64,000 nucleotides of DNA. Origin: Nocardioides marmoriginsengisoli (lineage in GTDB: Bacteria > Actinomycetota > Actinomycetes > Propionibacteriales > Nocardioidaceae). The notes under the pieces were generated by a model, which saw only the letters and a program-made list of their open reading frames with translations, had not been told where the DNA came from and searched no databases. Location: positions 372,001-436,000 of the forward strand of contig NZ_RJSE01000009.1 of assembly GCF_003725695.1 (NCBI RefSeq), read 5' to 3'. Both the position numbers and the translations under genes were made by a program. The stretch's first letter is position 1. Every line of letters starts with the position of its first letter. This document shows positions 34,364 through 43,379 of the stretch, in pieces.

Positions 34364-35644
34364 GTGCAGATCAGGGGGCTCTTCGCGGACACGACGCCGC
34401 TGCGCAACGCCCACTTCCGCAGGCTCTGGACCGCGAACATGGTCACCGTCGTCGGGGCCCAGCTCACCGTGGTCGCCGTGCCGGCGCAGATCTACGCCGA
34501 GACTGGCTCCTCGGCGTACGTCGGCCTGACCGGTCTCTTCGGGCTGGTCCCGCTGGTGGTGTTCGGCCTCTGGGGCGGCGCGCTGGCCGACGTGATGGAC
34601 CGCCGGACGCTGCTGATCATCACCACGGTCGGGCTGATCGGCACCAGTGCCGGGTTCTGGGTGCAGGCTGCCCTGGGTGCCGGGAACGTCTGGCTGCTGC
34701 TCGGGTTGTTCGCGGTGCAGCAGGCGTTCTTCGCGGTCAACCAGCCGACCCGCAGCGCGATCCTGCCGAAGCTGCTCAACGACTCCGAGCTGCCCGCGGC
34801 GAACTCGCTGAACATGACCGTGCTCCAGGCAGGCGCCATCGCGGGCCCGCTGGTCGGTGGCGCGCTGATCCCGGTGGTCGGGTTCTCCTGGCTCTACCTG
34901 GTCGACACGATCACCCTGTTCGCCACCCTCGGCGCCGTCGTACGGCTCCCGAAGCTGCCGGTCGAAGGCGCCTCCGGCACGCCGGGACTGCGCGCCGTGA
35001 TCGACGGGCTCAGCTACCTGCGCGGGCACCCGGTGCTGATGATGAGCTTCGTGGTCGACCTGATCGCGATGGTCTTCGGGATGCCGCGGGCACTCTTCCC
35101 GGAGATCGCGCACCTCGACTTCGGCGGCCCCTCCGAGGGCGGCCTCGCGTTCGCGCTGCTCTTCGCCGCGATCCCGCTCGGGGCGGTCCTCGGCGGAGTC
35201 TTCTCCGGCTGGGTCTCCCGGGTCGAGCGCCAGGGTCTCGCCGTCATCTACTCGATCGTGGTCTGGGGCCTGGCGATCGTCGGCTTCGGCCTGGCGGTCT
35301 CCTTCGCCGACACCACCGCCCGGACGGCGATGCTCGCACTCGCCGTCCTGATGCTGGTGATCGCCGGCGCCGCGGACATGGCGTCGGCGGCGTTCCGGAT
35401 GAGCATGCTCCAGGCGTCCGCCTCGGACGCCGTCCGCGGCCGGTTGCAAGGCGTCTTCATCGTGGTGGTCGCGGGCGGACCGCGGATCGCCGACGTCGCC
35501 CACGGCGGTGCGGCGGCCGTGGTCGGGACCGCGGCCGCGGCCGCCGGTGGTGGCGTGCTGGTAGTGGTGCTGGTGATCGTCGCGGCCTTCGCGGTGCCGG
35601 GCTTCATCCGCTACCGGCTGCGCCCGGCACCCGCCGGCGATTGA
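34364..35644 (+). CDS. MFS transporter (EntS-like)
   Basis: The product is 426 residues from a GTG at 34364. Twelve transmembrane segments are predicted. The N-terminal FRRLWTANMVTVVGAQLTVVAVPAQIY and the segment PTRSAILPKLLNDSELPAANSLNM are typical of the EntS/MFS_3 group, which exports siderophores or drugs. The end (ADVAHGGAAAVVGTAAAAAGGG) is very rich in Ala and Gly. The substrate is unknown. It is divergent from the PBP gene, with 66 bases between the start codons. Confidence 0.88.
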   Translation: MQIRGLFADTTPLRNAHFRRLWTANMVTVVGAQLTVVAVPAQIYAETGSSAYVGLTGLFGLVPLVVFGLWGGALADVMDRRTLLIITTVGLIGTSAGFWVQAALGAGNVWLLLGLFAVQQAFFAVNQPTRSAILPKLLNDSELPAANSLNMTVLQAGAIAGPLVGGALIPVVGFSWLYLVDTITLFATLGAVVRLPKLPVEGASGTPGLRAVIDGLSYLRGHPVLMMSFVVDLIAMVFGMPRALFPEIAHLDFGGPSEGGLAFALLFAAIPLGAVLGGVFSGWVSRVERQGLAVIYSIVVWGLAIVGFGLAVSFADTTARTAMLALAVLMLVIAGAADMASAAFRMSMLQASASDAVRGRLQGVFIVVVAGGPRIADVAHGGAAAVVGTAAAAAGGGVLVVVLVIVAAFAVPGFIRYRLRPAPAGD

Positions 35645-35699
35645 GCACCGCTTGTCACGCACGTCGAGCTAGCCTCGGACGTCGAGCTTGTCTCGGACG
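35645..35699. repeat. short GTCGAGCTTGTC-type repeats
   Basis: GACGTCGAGCTTGTCTCGGA and a related unit ending GTCGAGCTAGCCTCGGA stand side by side between convergent genes. A palindromic GGTCGAGCTTGTCGAGACC occurs at 61009-61027. Together they look like members of a short interspersed palindromic family that occurs in actinobacterial intergenic DNA, here in a degenerate form. They may also act as terminators. Confidence 0.4.
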
Positions 35700-38135
35700 T
35701 CAGTTCCCGCTGATCCTGATCGCGCTGATCTTCTGCGCCTTGATCTGCGCCGTCGTCCAGGGGAACGAGACCCACTTCTTCTGGCTGAAGAGCAGGGTCT
35801 GGTCCTTCGACCACGGCGACCGCGGGTTGTCGGACTGGCCGTAGGTCAGGATCGTCTTCGCGTCGACGAGCCCGTTCGCCAGGAACGAGATCGCCTGGAT
35901 GTGCGAGGACCCGTAGGTGATCGGCTTCAGGAATCCGCCGTTGGCGGACGGCCCGCGGCCGGCCAGTGCGTTGGCGTTGCCGGCGTCGTCACCGGAGCCG
36001 CCGCCGAGCGGGATCGGCGGAGCGCCGCGGTCACCGGCCACCTGCACCGAACCCCAAGTGGCGTTCATCGGGATGTTCTTCGACCGCAGGTAGGCGATCG
36101 CCTCCTTCATCGCCTTGATCACCTTGCCGTTGGTGACGTCCAGGTCGCGCGGAGTGTTCATCGGGTCGGCCGAGCTGAACGGGACCTTCCAGTAGGTCTC
36201 GCCGCCGAGCAGCCCGCCGCCGGGGAGCCGCTTCACGAACTCCTCGAAGATGTGGTTGCCCCGGCTGGTGATGTTGGAGTGCTTGTCCCAGGCGGCCAGC
36301 ACCGGGCAGGCGTCGCCGCCGTTCGCGGCCTGGCAGACCTTGACCAGCGCGGCGGTGCCCATCACCTCGGCGCCCATCACCCGGTTCTGGTGCTCGAAGC
36401 CGCGCAGCACCGCCGGGGTCACCTTGCCGACCTTGACCCGGTCCATCACGTACCGGCTGACCACCTTGGTGCGCAGCGTGCGCTGGCAGTTCTCGCAGCC
36501 GATGATCTTGGCGTAGCCGGTCAGCCGCTGGGCAGGGTTCGGCAGCCAGTAGGAGTCGTTGGCGTTCATCACCCAGTCGCTGCGGTACGCCGCCGGCAGG
36601 TTCTTGGTGCCGAAGATGCCGGGTCGCTGCGCGTCGGCGTCGGTCTTCCACTTGCAGATCCCGTCGGCGAAGGTGCCGTCGAGGCCGGGCAGGCCGGCCA
36701 GCTGCTGGGTAACCCGGCCGATCGGCGTCATGCAGACGTTCGCCATCGAGTTGGGGACGTTCGGGACGACCGAGTGGTCGGCGTACACGACGTCGCCGTT
36801 GCGGTCGGCCGCGGTGGTGTTCACCCACGGCATCCCGCCGCCGGCGTCCTGGCGCTTGATCAGGTCGCGGACCGAGGTCGCCTTGCCCATGTTGAGGAAG
36901 GTGTCGATCGTGCGGAGCTGCTCGCCGTTGGCGTCGCGGATCGCGAAGAAGCTCAGCGGCGTCCAGCCCATCAGCGTCGCCGGATCGTCGATCACGTAGC
37001 CCTGCGGGGTCCGGTACATGTCCTCGGTGACCGTGCTCAGCGACCCGTTCGGGTTCTTCACGACGACCTTCACGACCCGCTTCTCCAGCTGCTTGATCAG
37101 GCCGTTGGCGGAGAGGTACATGAACGGCGAGAGCACGGTGCGGTACTCGTACGGCGTGAACCGGTACGCCGTCGAGACGGTGTGGCTCCAGGCCACGTTC
37201 CGGTTCCAGCCGATGTTGACCACCGGGGAGCCGATCAGGCTGGCGCCGGCGACGTTGTACTTGCCCGGGATGGTCAGCTGCTGCTGGCTGAACCGGTAGC
37301 GGCCGTTCCACGGGAAGTGCGGGTTGCCGAGCAGCATGCCCTTGCCGGTGGAGGTGTCCGCCCGGCCGACGGCGGTGGCGTTCGAGCCGAACGGCGACTT
37401 CGGGTCCTTGCCGAGCGCCTTCTTCAGCTCGGCCGAGGTCGGCAGCTCCGGCGGGACGATGCCGAAGGTCGCCAGGCTCGGCAGTCCGGGGTCGGACAAC
37501 GAGGGCGGGGTGGCGCCGACGATCTGCTTCAGGAAGTTGCCCGTCGAGGCCAGGATGTTGGCCATGTAGACGCCGTACCAGACGTCCATCGCGGTGATGT
37601 TCGGCCGGATGTAGGGAGCACCCTTGCAGGCCGGGTCGGTGATCTTCTTCGAGCCGCCGCTCGCCCGGATGTACTTGTTGATGCCAGCCGCGTAGCCGGT
37701 CACCATCTGGCGCGCCTCGGAACCGGGGCCGGCCTTCGGGTCGGCGAGCAGCTTCTCGACGACCTTGCGGTTGTGCAGGTCGGTGACCAGCGCGTCGGCC
37801 TGCAGGTTGGTGCCGTTCATCGCGACGCCGTCGTCGTAGTGACCCTTCGGCCCGAGGTAGCGGGAGCGCTGGGCGCGGCCGGTCAGCAGCACGTCGGCCA
37901 GGATGCAGGTGCTCGTCTGGGCGGCCGCGTACCCGGCGCCGAAGCCGAGCGAGCCGAAGTTCTTCGCGGTGATGTGCGGGATCCCGTGCGCGGTCCGGGT
38001 GATCGTCGCCGAGTACTTCGGCGCGGCCGCCTTCGCCGTCGGGGCCGACGTGGCCGGGGCGTTCGTGGCGAGGATCGAGAGAGCGAGAGCACCTGCGGCT
38101 GCGCATGCCAGTAGCCGGGTGTGTGAGGTCACCAT
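35700..38135 (-). CDS. penicillin acylase family protein, secreted
   Basis: The product is 811 residues. The signal peptide covers about 1-28 (LLACAAAGALALSILATNAPA). The N-terminal alpha-chain part carries TRTAHGIPHITAKNFGSLGFGAGYAAAQ, typical of the Ntn-hydrolase family. Ser251 in SPFGSNATAVG is the expected autoproteolysis site and nucleophile, with GIPH...NPHFPWNGRYRF and GWNRNVAWSHTVSTAYRF following at the usual distance. The C-terminal beta chain spans about 251-811. Family members act on penicillins, acyl-homoserine lactones or other N-acyl compounds. The substrate here is unknown, and quorum-signal acylase or cell-wall acyl amide hydrolysis are options. Confidence 0.9.
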   Translation of the reverse strand: MVTSHTRLLACAAAGALALSILATNAPATSAPTAKAAAPKYSATITRTAHGIPHITAKNFGSLGFGAGYAAAQTSTCILADVLLTGRAQRSRYLGPKGHYDDGVAMNGTNLQADALVTDLHNRKVVEKLLADPKAGPGSEARQMVTGYAAGINKYIRASGGSKKITDPACKGAPYIRPNITAMDVWYGVYMANILASTGNFLKQIVGATPPSLSDPGLPSLATFGIVPPELPTSAELKKALGKDPKSPFGSNATAVGRADTSTGKGMLLGNPHFPWNGRYRFSQQQLTIPGKYNVAGASLIGSPVVNIGWNRNVAWSHTVSTAYRFTPYEYRTVLSPFMYLSANGLIKQLEKRVVKVVVKNPNGSLSTVTEDMYRTPQGYVIDDPATLMGWTPLSFFAIRDANGEQLRTIDTFLNMGKATSVRDLIKRQDAGGGMPWVNTTAADRNGDVVYADHSVVPNVPNSMANVCMTPIGRVTQQLAGLPGLDGTFADGICKWKTDADAQRPGIFGTKNLPAAYRSDWVMNANDSYWLPNPAQRLTGYAKIIGCENCQRTLRTKVVSRYVMDRVKVGKVTPAVLRGFEHQNRVMGAEVMGTAALVKVCQAANGGDACPVLAAWDKHSNITSRGNHIFEEFVKRLPGGGLLGGETYWKVPFSSADPMNTPRDLDVTNGKVIKAMKEAIAYLRSKNIPMNATWGSVQVAGDRGAPPIPLGGGSGDDAGNANALAGRGPSANGGFLKPITYGSSHIQAISFLANGLVDAKTILTYGQSDNPRSPWSKDQTLLFSQKKWVSFPWTTAQIKAQKISAIRISGN

Positions 38136-38186
38136 GTGGTGATAAACGGCTCGAAGGAGTTCCGGTTACGGGTCGGTAACCAGCGA

Positions 38187-38969
38187 TCAGCGGCCCTTCC
38201 AGACCGGTGCCCGCTTCTCGGCGAAGGCGATCGGACCCTCCATCGCGTCCTCGCTGGTGAAGACCCGCATCATCGCGGCATCACTGGCCGCCCAGGCGTC
38301 CGCCTCGCTCGGGATGGTGCCGTCCACGAGACCGAGCGCGACCTGCTTGCTGGCCTGCACCGAGACCGGCGCGTTGGCGGCGATCACCTGGGCCAGGGCC
38401 ACCGCGGCGTCCCGGACCTGGTCGGCCGGCACCACCTCGTTGACCAGGCCCCAGCGCAGCGCCGTGGCGGCGTCGATCGGCTCGCCGGTCAGGATCATCC
38501 GCATGGCGACCTTCCGGGGCAGCTGCTCGGGAAGGCGGAGCACCCCGCCGGCCGCGGCGATCAGCCCCCGTCGTACCTCGGGGAGACCGAAGGTCGCGGT
38601 GTCGGCGGCCACCGCCAGGTCGCTGGCGAGCACCAGCTCGGTGCCGCCGCCGAGGGCGGTGCCGTTGACCGCCGCGATCACCGGCTTGGCGATCGGGTGC
38701 TGCACCATTCCGGCGAACCCCCAGGTCTCGGTCCCGGGCGGGTTCAGGCTCTCCCCGCGCGAAATCGCCTTGAGGTCGGCGCCGGCGCAGAAGGTCTGGT
38801 CACCGGAGCCGGTCAGGACGACGGCCCGGATGTCGATGTCCTGGTCGGCCTGCTCGAGCGCGGTGCCGAGACCGAGCGTGAGGTCGGCGTTGACGGCGTT
38901 GCGGGCCTCAGGGCGGTTGAGCGTGACGATCAGGACGTGCCCGTCCCGCTCGGTGAGGACGGCGGTCAC
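38187..38969 (-). CDS. enoyl-CoA hydratase/isomerase (crotonase) family
   Basis: The product is 260 residues with the crotonase fold. The oxyanion-hole segments are CAGADLKAI and [31 protein letters not shown], with a Glu in GGGTE and another in LPEVRRG as candidate catalytic residues. The C-terminal trimerisation helix is present. It hydrates or isomerises a 2-enoyl-CoA. It overlaps the DUF1905 gene by four bases. Confidence 0.9.
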   Translation of the reverse strand: MTAVLTERDGHVLIVTLNRPEARNAVNADLTLGLGTALEQADQDIDIRAVVLTGSGDQTFCAGADLKAISRGESLNPPGTETWGFAGMVQHPIAKPVIAAVNGTALGGGTELVLASDLAVAADTATFGLPEVRRGLIAAAGGVLRLPEQLPRKVAMRMILTGEPIDAATALRWGLVNEVVPADQVRDAAVALAQVIAANAPVSVQASKQVALGLVDGTIPSEADAWAASDAAMMRVFTSEDAMEGPIAFAEKRAPVWKGR

Positions 38970-39241
38970 TTCTCGATCCTCTCGGTCACCACGACGTGCA
39001 CGCTGTCGCCGGCCTCCTTGCCGATCTTCACCCGGATCGCGGACTTCACCGGCAGCTTGTGGTTGCCGTCGCCGAGCGCCATGAACGAGGACTCGAACGG
39101 CTCCCCGTCGACGGTGCCGCGGACCTTGACCAGCCCCTTGGTCCCGAAGAACGCGGCGGACTCCGGCCAGATCACGTACGACCAGCCCCCGGGCTTGTCG
39201 GACCTGACCACTTCAGCGTCGAACGCGACCAACGGCTCCAT
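38966..39241 (-). CDS. DUF1905 domain protein
   Basis: The product is 91 residues from [11 protein letters not shown] at 39241; an ATG at 39253 is four codons longer and cannot be excluded. The sequence reads as the DUF1905 beta barrel ([35 protein letters not shown], read in two parts, then [15 protein letters not shown]). Its function is unknown. It is translationally coupled to the downstream crotonase gene. Confidence 0.8.
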   Translation of the reverse strand: MEPLVAFDAEVVRSDKPGGWSYVIWPESAAFFGTKGLVKVRGTVDGEPFESSFMALGDGNHKLPVKSAIRVKIGKEAGDSVHVVVTERIEK

Positions 39242-39424
39242 GCCGCCCATCATGCCCGCGCCCGGCAGGAGATGACAGCGCCTTCCCTGCCCGCCGCCCG
39301 CCGCCCGTACGCCGACATGCAAATGTCGCGGGTGGGGCTGCTGAGCGCCCCAGCGTGCACACGCGCGACATTCGCAGGTCGCTGTACGAGCACACGGCGC
39401 GGGATCGCACCGCCGGCCGAACGC

Positions 39425-40333
39425 TCAGCCGCGAGCAGTACGCCGGGCCGCCTGGACCTCGTCGACGAAAGCGCCGGCGACGGCGACGAACTCGGCGGGC
39501 CGCTCGACCTGCGGCATGTGGCCGGTGTCGGCGAAGACGTGGAACCTCGCCGCCGGCAGGGCGGCCTTCGCCGCGTCCACCTGGTGCGGCGGCAGGATCT
39601 TGTCGGCGTCGCCCCAGATCACCAGGATCGGGATCCCCGACGCCGCGACCCGGCCGAGCAGCTCCCGGCGCCAGCCTGCCTTCACGCCGACCACCGGAGC
39701 GCCCAGGGTCGCCGCGGTGCCGAGGAAGGTCGCCCGGAAGTCCTTCTGCTTGGCCAGCTTGCCGGCGTGCCGGAACTGGTCCGTGGTCGCCAGCGACCGG
39801 TCGAAGAACAGGTCGCGGATCGTGTTCGCCCCGGCCTCGCGGGCCCGCGGACCGAAGGTGCCGGCCAGCCCGGGCAGCTGGGCGAGCACGCCGTACGTCA
39901 TCGGCAGCGCGGAGATGTTCACCTCGCTGCCGAAGCCGACGCTGTTGACCAGGGTGACGCTCGCGACCCGGTCCGGGTGGTCGACGGCCAGCGTCATCGA
40001 GACGCCGCCACCGAGCGAGTTGCCCATCACGTGCACCGGCTCGGTGACGCCGAGGGCGTCCAGCAACCCCGCCATCGCGCGCCCGAACGCCGGCAGTCCC
40101 GGACGTTCCCGGCCCTTGCGGCTGTAGCCGAACCCGGGCAGGTCGGTGCTGATCACCCGGTGGCCGGCGGCCGCGAGCAGGTCCTGGGACTCGTTCCAGT
40201 CCTCCAGGCTGCGCGCGATCCCGTGGATCAGCAGGATCGGCGTACCGTCGCCGGGACCGGAGACCCGCACCCGGAGCGGGACGCCGCCGACCTCGACCGT
40301 GCTGGTGCCGGTCGCGGGGAACGGACCGCTCAC
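39425..40333 (-). CDS. alpha/beta hydrolase
   Basis: The product is 302 residues. Typical alpha/beta hydrolase features are LLIHGIARSLEDW (oxyanion region), the nucleophile elbow GNSLGG (Ser106), an Asp in IWGDADKILPP and the catalytic His in FADTGHMPQVERP. It lies 73 bases downstream of the BVMO-like gene, so the two could form an oxidise-then-hydrolyse pair (ketone to ester to acid and alcohol). The substrate is unknown; lipase, epoxide hydrolase or C-C hydrolase are alternatives. Confidence 0.88.
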   Translation of the reverse strand: MSGPFPATGTSTVEVGGVPLRVRVSGPGDGTPILLIHGIARSLEDWNESQDLLAAAGHRVISTDLPGFGYSRKGRERPGLPAFGRAMAGLLDALGVTEPVHVMGNSLGGGVSMTLAVDHPDRVASVTLVNSVGFGSEVNISALPMTYGVLAQLPGLAGTFGPRAREAGANTIRDLFFDRSLATTDQFRHAGKLAKQKDFRATFLGTAATLGAPVVGVKAGWRRELLGRVAASGIPILVIWGDADKILPPHQVDAAKAALPAARFHVFADTGHMPQVERPAEFVAVAGAFVDEVQAARRTARG

Positions 40334-40406
40334 AGCGCGAGCCTCCGAGCGCCCGAGCTTGCTCGAGGCCGAGGAGGGGAAGCGCTGTTGACGAACGCAG
40401 TGAGGA

Positions 40407-41912
40407 TCATGCCGACGCCTTCACCCCTGCCGCGGCTGTCCTGGGCGGGCTGAACTTCAAGGTCTTGTGCAGGTCGCGGCGCATCGTCGTGGCCGAGTCG
40501 AGCAGGTAGTTCTGCCGCACCCGCCACGCACCGCGGTGGCCCTGCTGGGGGAGGTCGCCGAGCGCGCGCTGGACGTAGCCGGACGCGATGTCGAGCAGCG
40601 GCCGCCCCTCCAGCGGACCGTCCGGAACCGGGATGACCGACGCGGCTCCGACCTTGTCCATCTCGTTGATCACCTTGCAGACCAGCCGCGAGGTCAGGTC
40701 GCCACGCAGCGTCCAGGACGCGTTCGTGTAGCCGACGCAGAGCGCGAAGTTCGGCAGCCCGGTGAGCATGCAGCCCTGCCACACGAAGTTCTCGTGCAGG
40801 TCGACCGCGGCGCCGTCGACGGTCGGCACGATGCCGCCGAAGAGCTGGATCTTGAGCCCGGTCGCCGGGACCACGATGTCGGCTTCAAGCACCTTCCCGC
40901 TCTTCAGCCGGATGCCCTCGGGCACGAAGGTGTCGATGTGGTCGGTGACCACGTCGACCTTGCCGCGCCGGATCGCCTTGAACAGGTCCGCGCTCGGCAC
41001 GGCGCAGAGCCGCTGGTCCCACGGGTTGTACGACGGCGTGAAGTGCTCGGCCACCATCTCGGGATCCTTGAGGATCTTGGTGGTCATCCCGAGCAGCACC
41101 TTGCTCGCCAGCTTCGGCTGCCGCTGGCAGAACTGGTACACGCCCATCTGGTAGGCGATGTTCTTGGTGCGGACGACCTTGTGCGCCACCCCGGCGGGCA
41201 GCCCGGCCCGGAGCACGTCGGCGACCTTGTCCTTCTTCGGGACCACGCCGATCCAGGTGGGGCTGCGCTGCAGCATCGTCACGTGGGCGGCGTCCTCGGA
41301 CATCGACGGCACCAGGGTCACCGCGGTCGCGCCGCTGCCGATGATGACGACCTTCTTGCCGGCGTAGTCGAGGTTCTCCGGCCAGAACTGCGGCTTCACG
41401 ACCAGGCCGGCGAAGTCGTCGATGCCGGGGAAGACCGGCTCGTGACCCTGCTCGTAGTCGTAGTAGCCGGAGCAGGCGTAGAGGAACGAGCAGGTGATCG
41501 TGCGCTTGCTCGCCTTGGTCCCGCGGCGGTCCTCCACGTTGACCGTCCAGGTCGAGGTCTCCGAGGACCAGTTCGCCGAGGTCACCTTGGTGCGGAACTG
41601 GATCTTCTCGTCGATCCCGAACTCGGCCGCGGTGTCCTTGATGTAGCTGAGGATCGCGGGACCGTCGGCGATCGAGTCCTCGTTGCTCCACGGCTTGAAC
41701 GGGAAGCTCAGCGTGAACATGTCGGAGTCCGACCGGATGCCCGGGTAGCGGAACAGGTCCCAGGTGCCGCCGATCGAGTCCCGGGCCTCCAGGATCGCGT
41801 AGGTCTTCTCCGGGCACTCGGTCTGCAGCCGGTAGCCGGCACCGATGCCGGAGAGGCCGGCGCCGACGACCAGGACGTCGAAGTCCGGGGCGGGATTGAG
41901 CCGTGACGTCAT
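40407..41912 (-). CDS. FAD-dependent monooxygenase, EthA/BVMO-like with an altered fingerprint
   Basis: The product is 501 residues. The FAD site is VVGAGLSGIGAGYRL (15-29), followed by GGTWDLFRYPGIRSDSDMFTLSF, and the second nucleotide site is IIGSGATAVTL (about 190-200). Length and layout match EthA-type Baeyer-Villiger monooxygenases. The fingerprint FxGxxxHxxxWP reads FAGLVVKPQFWP at 167-178: the conserved His is Lys173. That residue is normally needed for Baeyer-Villiger chemistry, so activity may be reduced, or the protein may act as a different class B oxygenase or as an oxidase. A hydrolase gene follows. Confidence 0.85.
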   Translation of the reverse strand: MTSRLNPAPDFDVLVVGAGLSGIGAGYRLQTECPEKTYAILEARDSIGGTWDLFRYPGIRSDSDMFTLSFPFKPWSNEDSIADGPAILSYIKDTAAEFGIDEKIQFRTKVTSANWSSETSTWTVNVEDRRGTKASKRTITCSFLYACSGYYDYEQGHEPVFPGIDDFAGLVVKPQFWPENLDYAGKKVVIIGSGATAVTLVPSMSEDAAHVTMLQRSPTWIGVVPKKDKVADVLRAGLPAGVAHKVVRTKNIAYQMGVYQFCQRQPKLASKVLLGMTTKILKDPEMVAEHFTPSYNPWDQRLCAVPSADLFKAIRRGKVDVVTDHIDTFVPEGIRLKSGKVLEADIVVPATGLKIQLFGGIVPTVDGAAVDLHENFVWQGCMLTGLPNFALCVGYTNASWTLRGDLTSRLVCKVINEMDKVGAASVIPVPDGPLEGRPLLDIASGYVQRALGDLPQQGHRGAWRVRQNYLLDSATTMRRDLHKTLKFSPPRTAAAGVKASA

Positions 41913-42083
41913 CAGGTCCTCCTCGATCGACGCACCGGCGTTCGGCCCGTCGGATCGAGAGTAGCCCGGTTCCGACCGAGTAGTAACTGTGAGTTACACC
42001 CTATTGACGAAAGTTCAGTAGGCCGTTTCGGTGCTCGAGAGCGCCCTGAGCGGCCCTGACGGACGGATGGGAGAATAGGAGGC

Positions 42084-42131
42084 GTGAGCATCCCCATCGC
42101 GCGTCCCGATCGAGCACGACACCATGACTGA
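42084..42131 (+). CDS. possible 15-residue leader peptide
   Basis: A GTG at 42084 has a strong binding site (AGGAGG) immediately upstream and opens a frame VSIPIARPDRARHHD that ends at 42131, eight bases inside the next gene. The next gene has no such site of its own. This could be an upstream reading frame coupling translation into the membrane protein gene. It could also be chance. Confidence 0.3.
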   Translation: MSIPIARPDRARHHD

Positions 42132-42471
42132 ACCCACCAAGCGCGTCGCGAAGCACCTGATCGACCCGGCCAACCCGCCCCGGCGGGCGGTTCAGCGCGA
42201 CGACGAGCGGCTGACCCGGGTCAAGCAGTGGGTGATGTCGGTACTCGCGGTCACCACGATCCTGCACCTGTGCGTCGGCCTGATCCTGGCGGCGGTCTTC
42301 ACCGACACCGACCGGGTCGATGCCCGGATCGGGCTGAACGTGATCGCCGGGATCCTCGGCGTCTCCGCGGTCGCGGCCGGGCTCGCGATCCACAAGAAGA
42401 ACCCGGTCAGCCCGTGGATCGCGCTCGGCGTGATCCCGGCCATCGCCGGGATGCTGATCACGTTCCGCTGA
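42124..42471 (+). CDS. small membrane protein, hypothetical
   Basis: The product is 115 residues. After a basic cytoplasmic N-terminus (about 1-35) come three or four hydrophobic helices (about 37-60, 70-88, 95-112). The loop HKKNPVSPW lies before the last helix. I do not recognise a family. The gene is convergent with, and overlaps by 14 bases, the end of the dienelactone hydrolase-like gene. A candidate leader frame with the only good ribosome binding site precedes it. Confidence 0.65.
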   Translation: MTEPTKRVAKHLIDPANPPRRAVQRDDERLTRVKQWVMSVLAVTTILHLCVGLILAAVFTDTDRVDARIGLNVIAGILGVSAVAAGLAIHKKNPVSPWIALGVIPAIAGMLITFR

Positions 42472-43291
42472 GCCGCTCCGCGAAGAACGCGAGGATCGCG
42501 TCCCGGGCCGCGACCGTCGGCTGACCCTCCTCGTCGATCAGGTGCGCGGTGACGACGCTGTGCGGCGTGCCGACGATCTCGGCGAAGAACGGTGGCGGAT
42601 CCGGAGCGGCGGCCTCGTCGGGGAGCACCTCCGCGACGAACCGGCTCCCCAGTGCCTGCTGGTACGCCGCGAACCGCTCGGCCCGGCAGTGCCGGTCGCC
42701 CGCGAAGCGGTACGCCAGCACGGTGAGGTCGTCGCGCTCCAGGCGCGCCGCCACCTCGTCGAGCTCCGACGGCGCCATGTTGATCCCGGCCGGGTCGTCC
42801 AGCGGCAGCGACGGCTGGCACAGCACCGGCGCGAGGACGGCCGGCTCGAGCGTCATCGTCAGGGCGAAGTTGCCGGTGAAGCACATCCCGATCGCGCCCA
42901 CCCCCGGTCCGCGGCACTCCACGTGCGCGCGCCGGGCGAGCGCCCGCAACCACTGGGTCACCGGGCTGGACTCGTCGGAGGCGAAGGCCCGGAACTCGGC
43001 GCTCACGCAGGCCCGCTGCAGCACCTCCAGGCCGGCGGCCGCCTCCGGGTAGGCACCGTCGCGTCCGAAGAGCGAGGGCAGGTAGACGGTGAAGCCGGCG
43101 TCGCGGACCCAGCGGCTGAACCGGGCCACGTGCGGGCTGATCCCCGGCATCTCCGCCAGCACGATCACCCCTGGTCCCTCGCCGGAGACGTGCACCACCT
43201 TGGTGACCCCGTCCAGGGTGAGCTCGCGACGGGTGAAGTCGGCGAGCGGGTCGGCCAGGTGGTCGTCCGGGTCGTCGTACGGGTCGCGCAT
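42458..43291 (-). CDS. dienelactone hydrolase family protein
   Basis: The product is 277 residues from the ATG at 43291. The alpha/beta hydrolase fold is recognisable from VIVLAEMPGISPHVARFSRWV and the DLH nucleophile Cys137 in GAIGMCFTGNF. An Asp in FAGDRHC and a His in GTPHSVVTAHLID complete the likely triad. The family hydrolyses dienelactones or related cyclic esters. It is divergent from a GlxA-type regulator (88 bases apart), which is probably its controller. Confidence 0.85.
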   Translation of the reverse strand: MRDPYDDPDDHLADPLADFTRRELTLDGVTKVVHVSGEGPGVIVLAEMPGISPHVARFSRWVRDAGFTVYLPSLFGRDGAYPEAAAGLEVLQRACVSAEFRAFASDESSPVTQWLRALARRAHVECRGPGVGAIGMCFTGNFALTMTLEPAVLAPVLCQPSLPLDDPAGINMAPSELDEVAARLERDDLTVLAYRFAGDRHCRAERFAAYQQALGSRFVAEVLPDEAAAPDPPPFFAEIVGTPHSVVTAHLIDEEGQPTVAARDAILAFFAERLSGT

Positions 43292-43379
43292 CGGTGCTCC
43301 TGGGTCGGGGATTGCATTCCATCCGGATCGGAGTGACGATACGAGTGTCTGATTCGACAGTTTTGGGGCTGATTCCGCC

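Noticed and set aside
35688-38114. An 808-codon plus-strand frame opposite the penicillin acylase
   Set aside because: It mirrors the acylase gene and has no recognisable domain; the acylase has a signal peptide and the Ser251 site.
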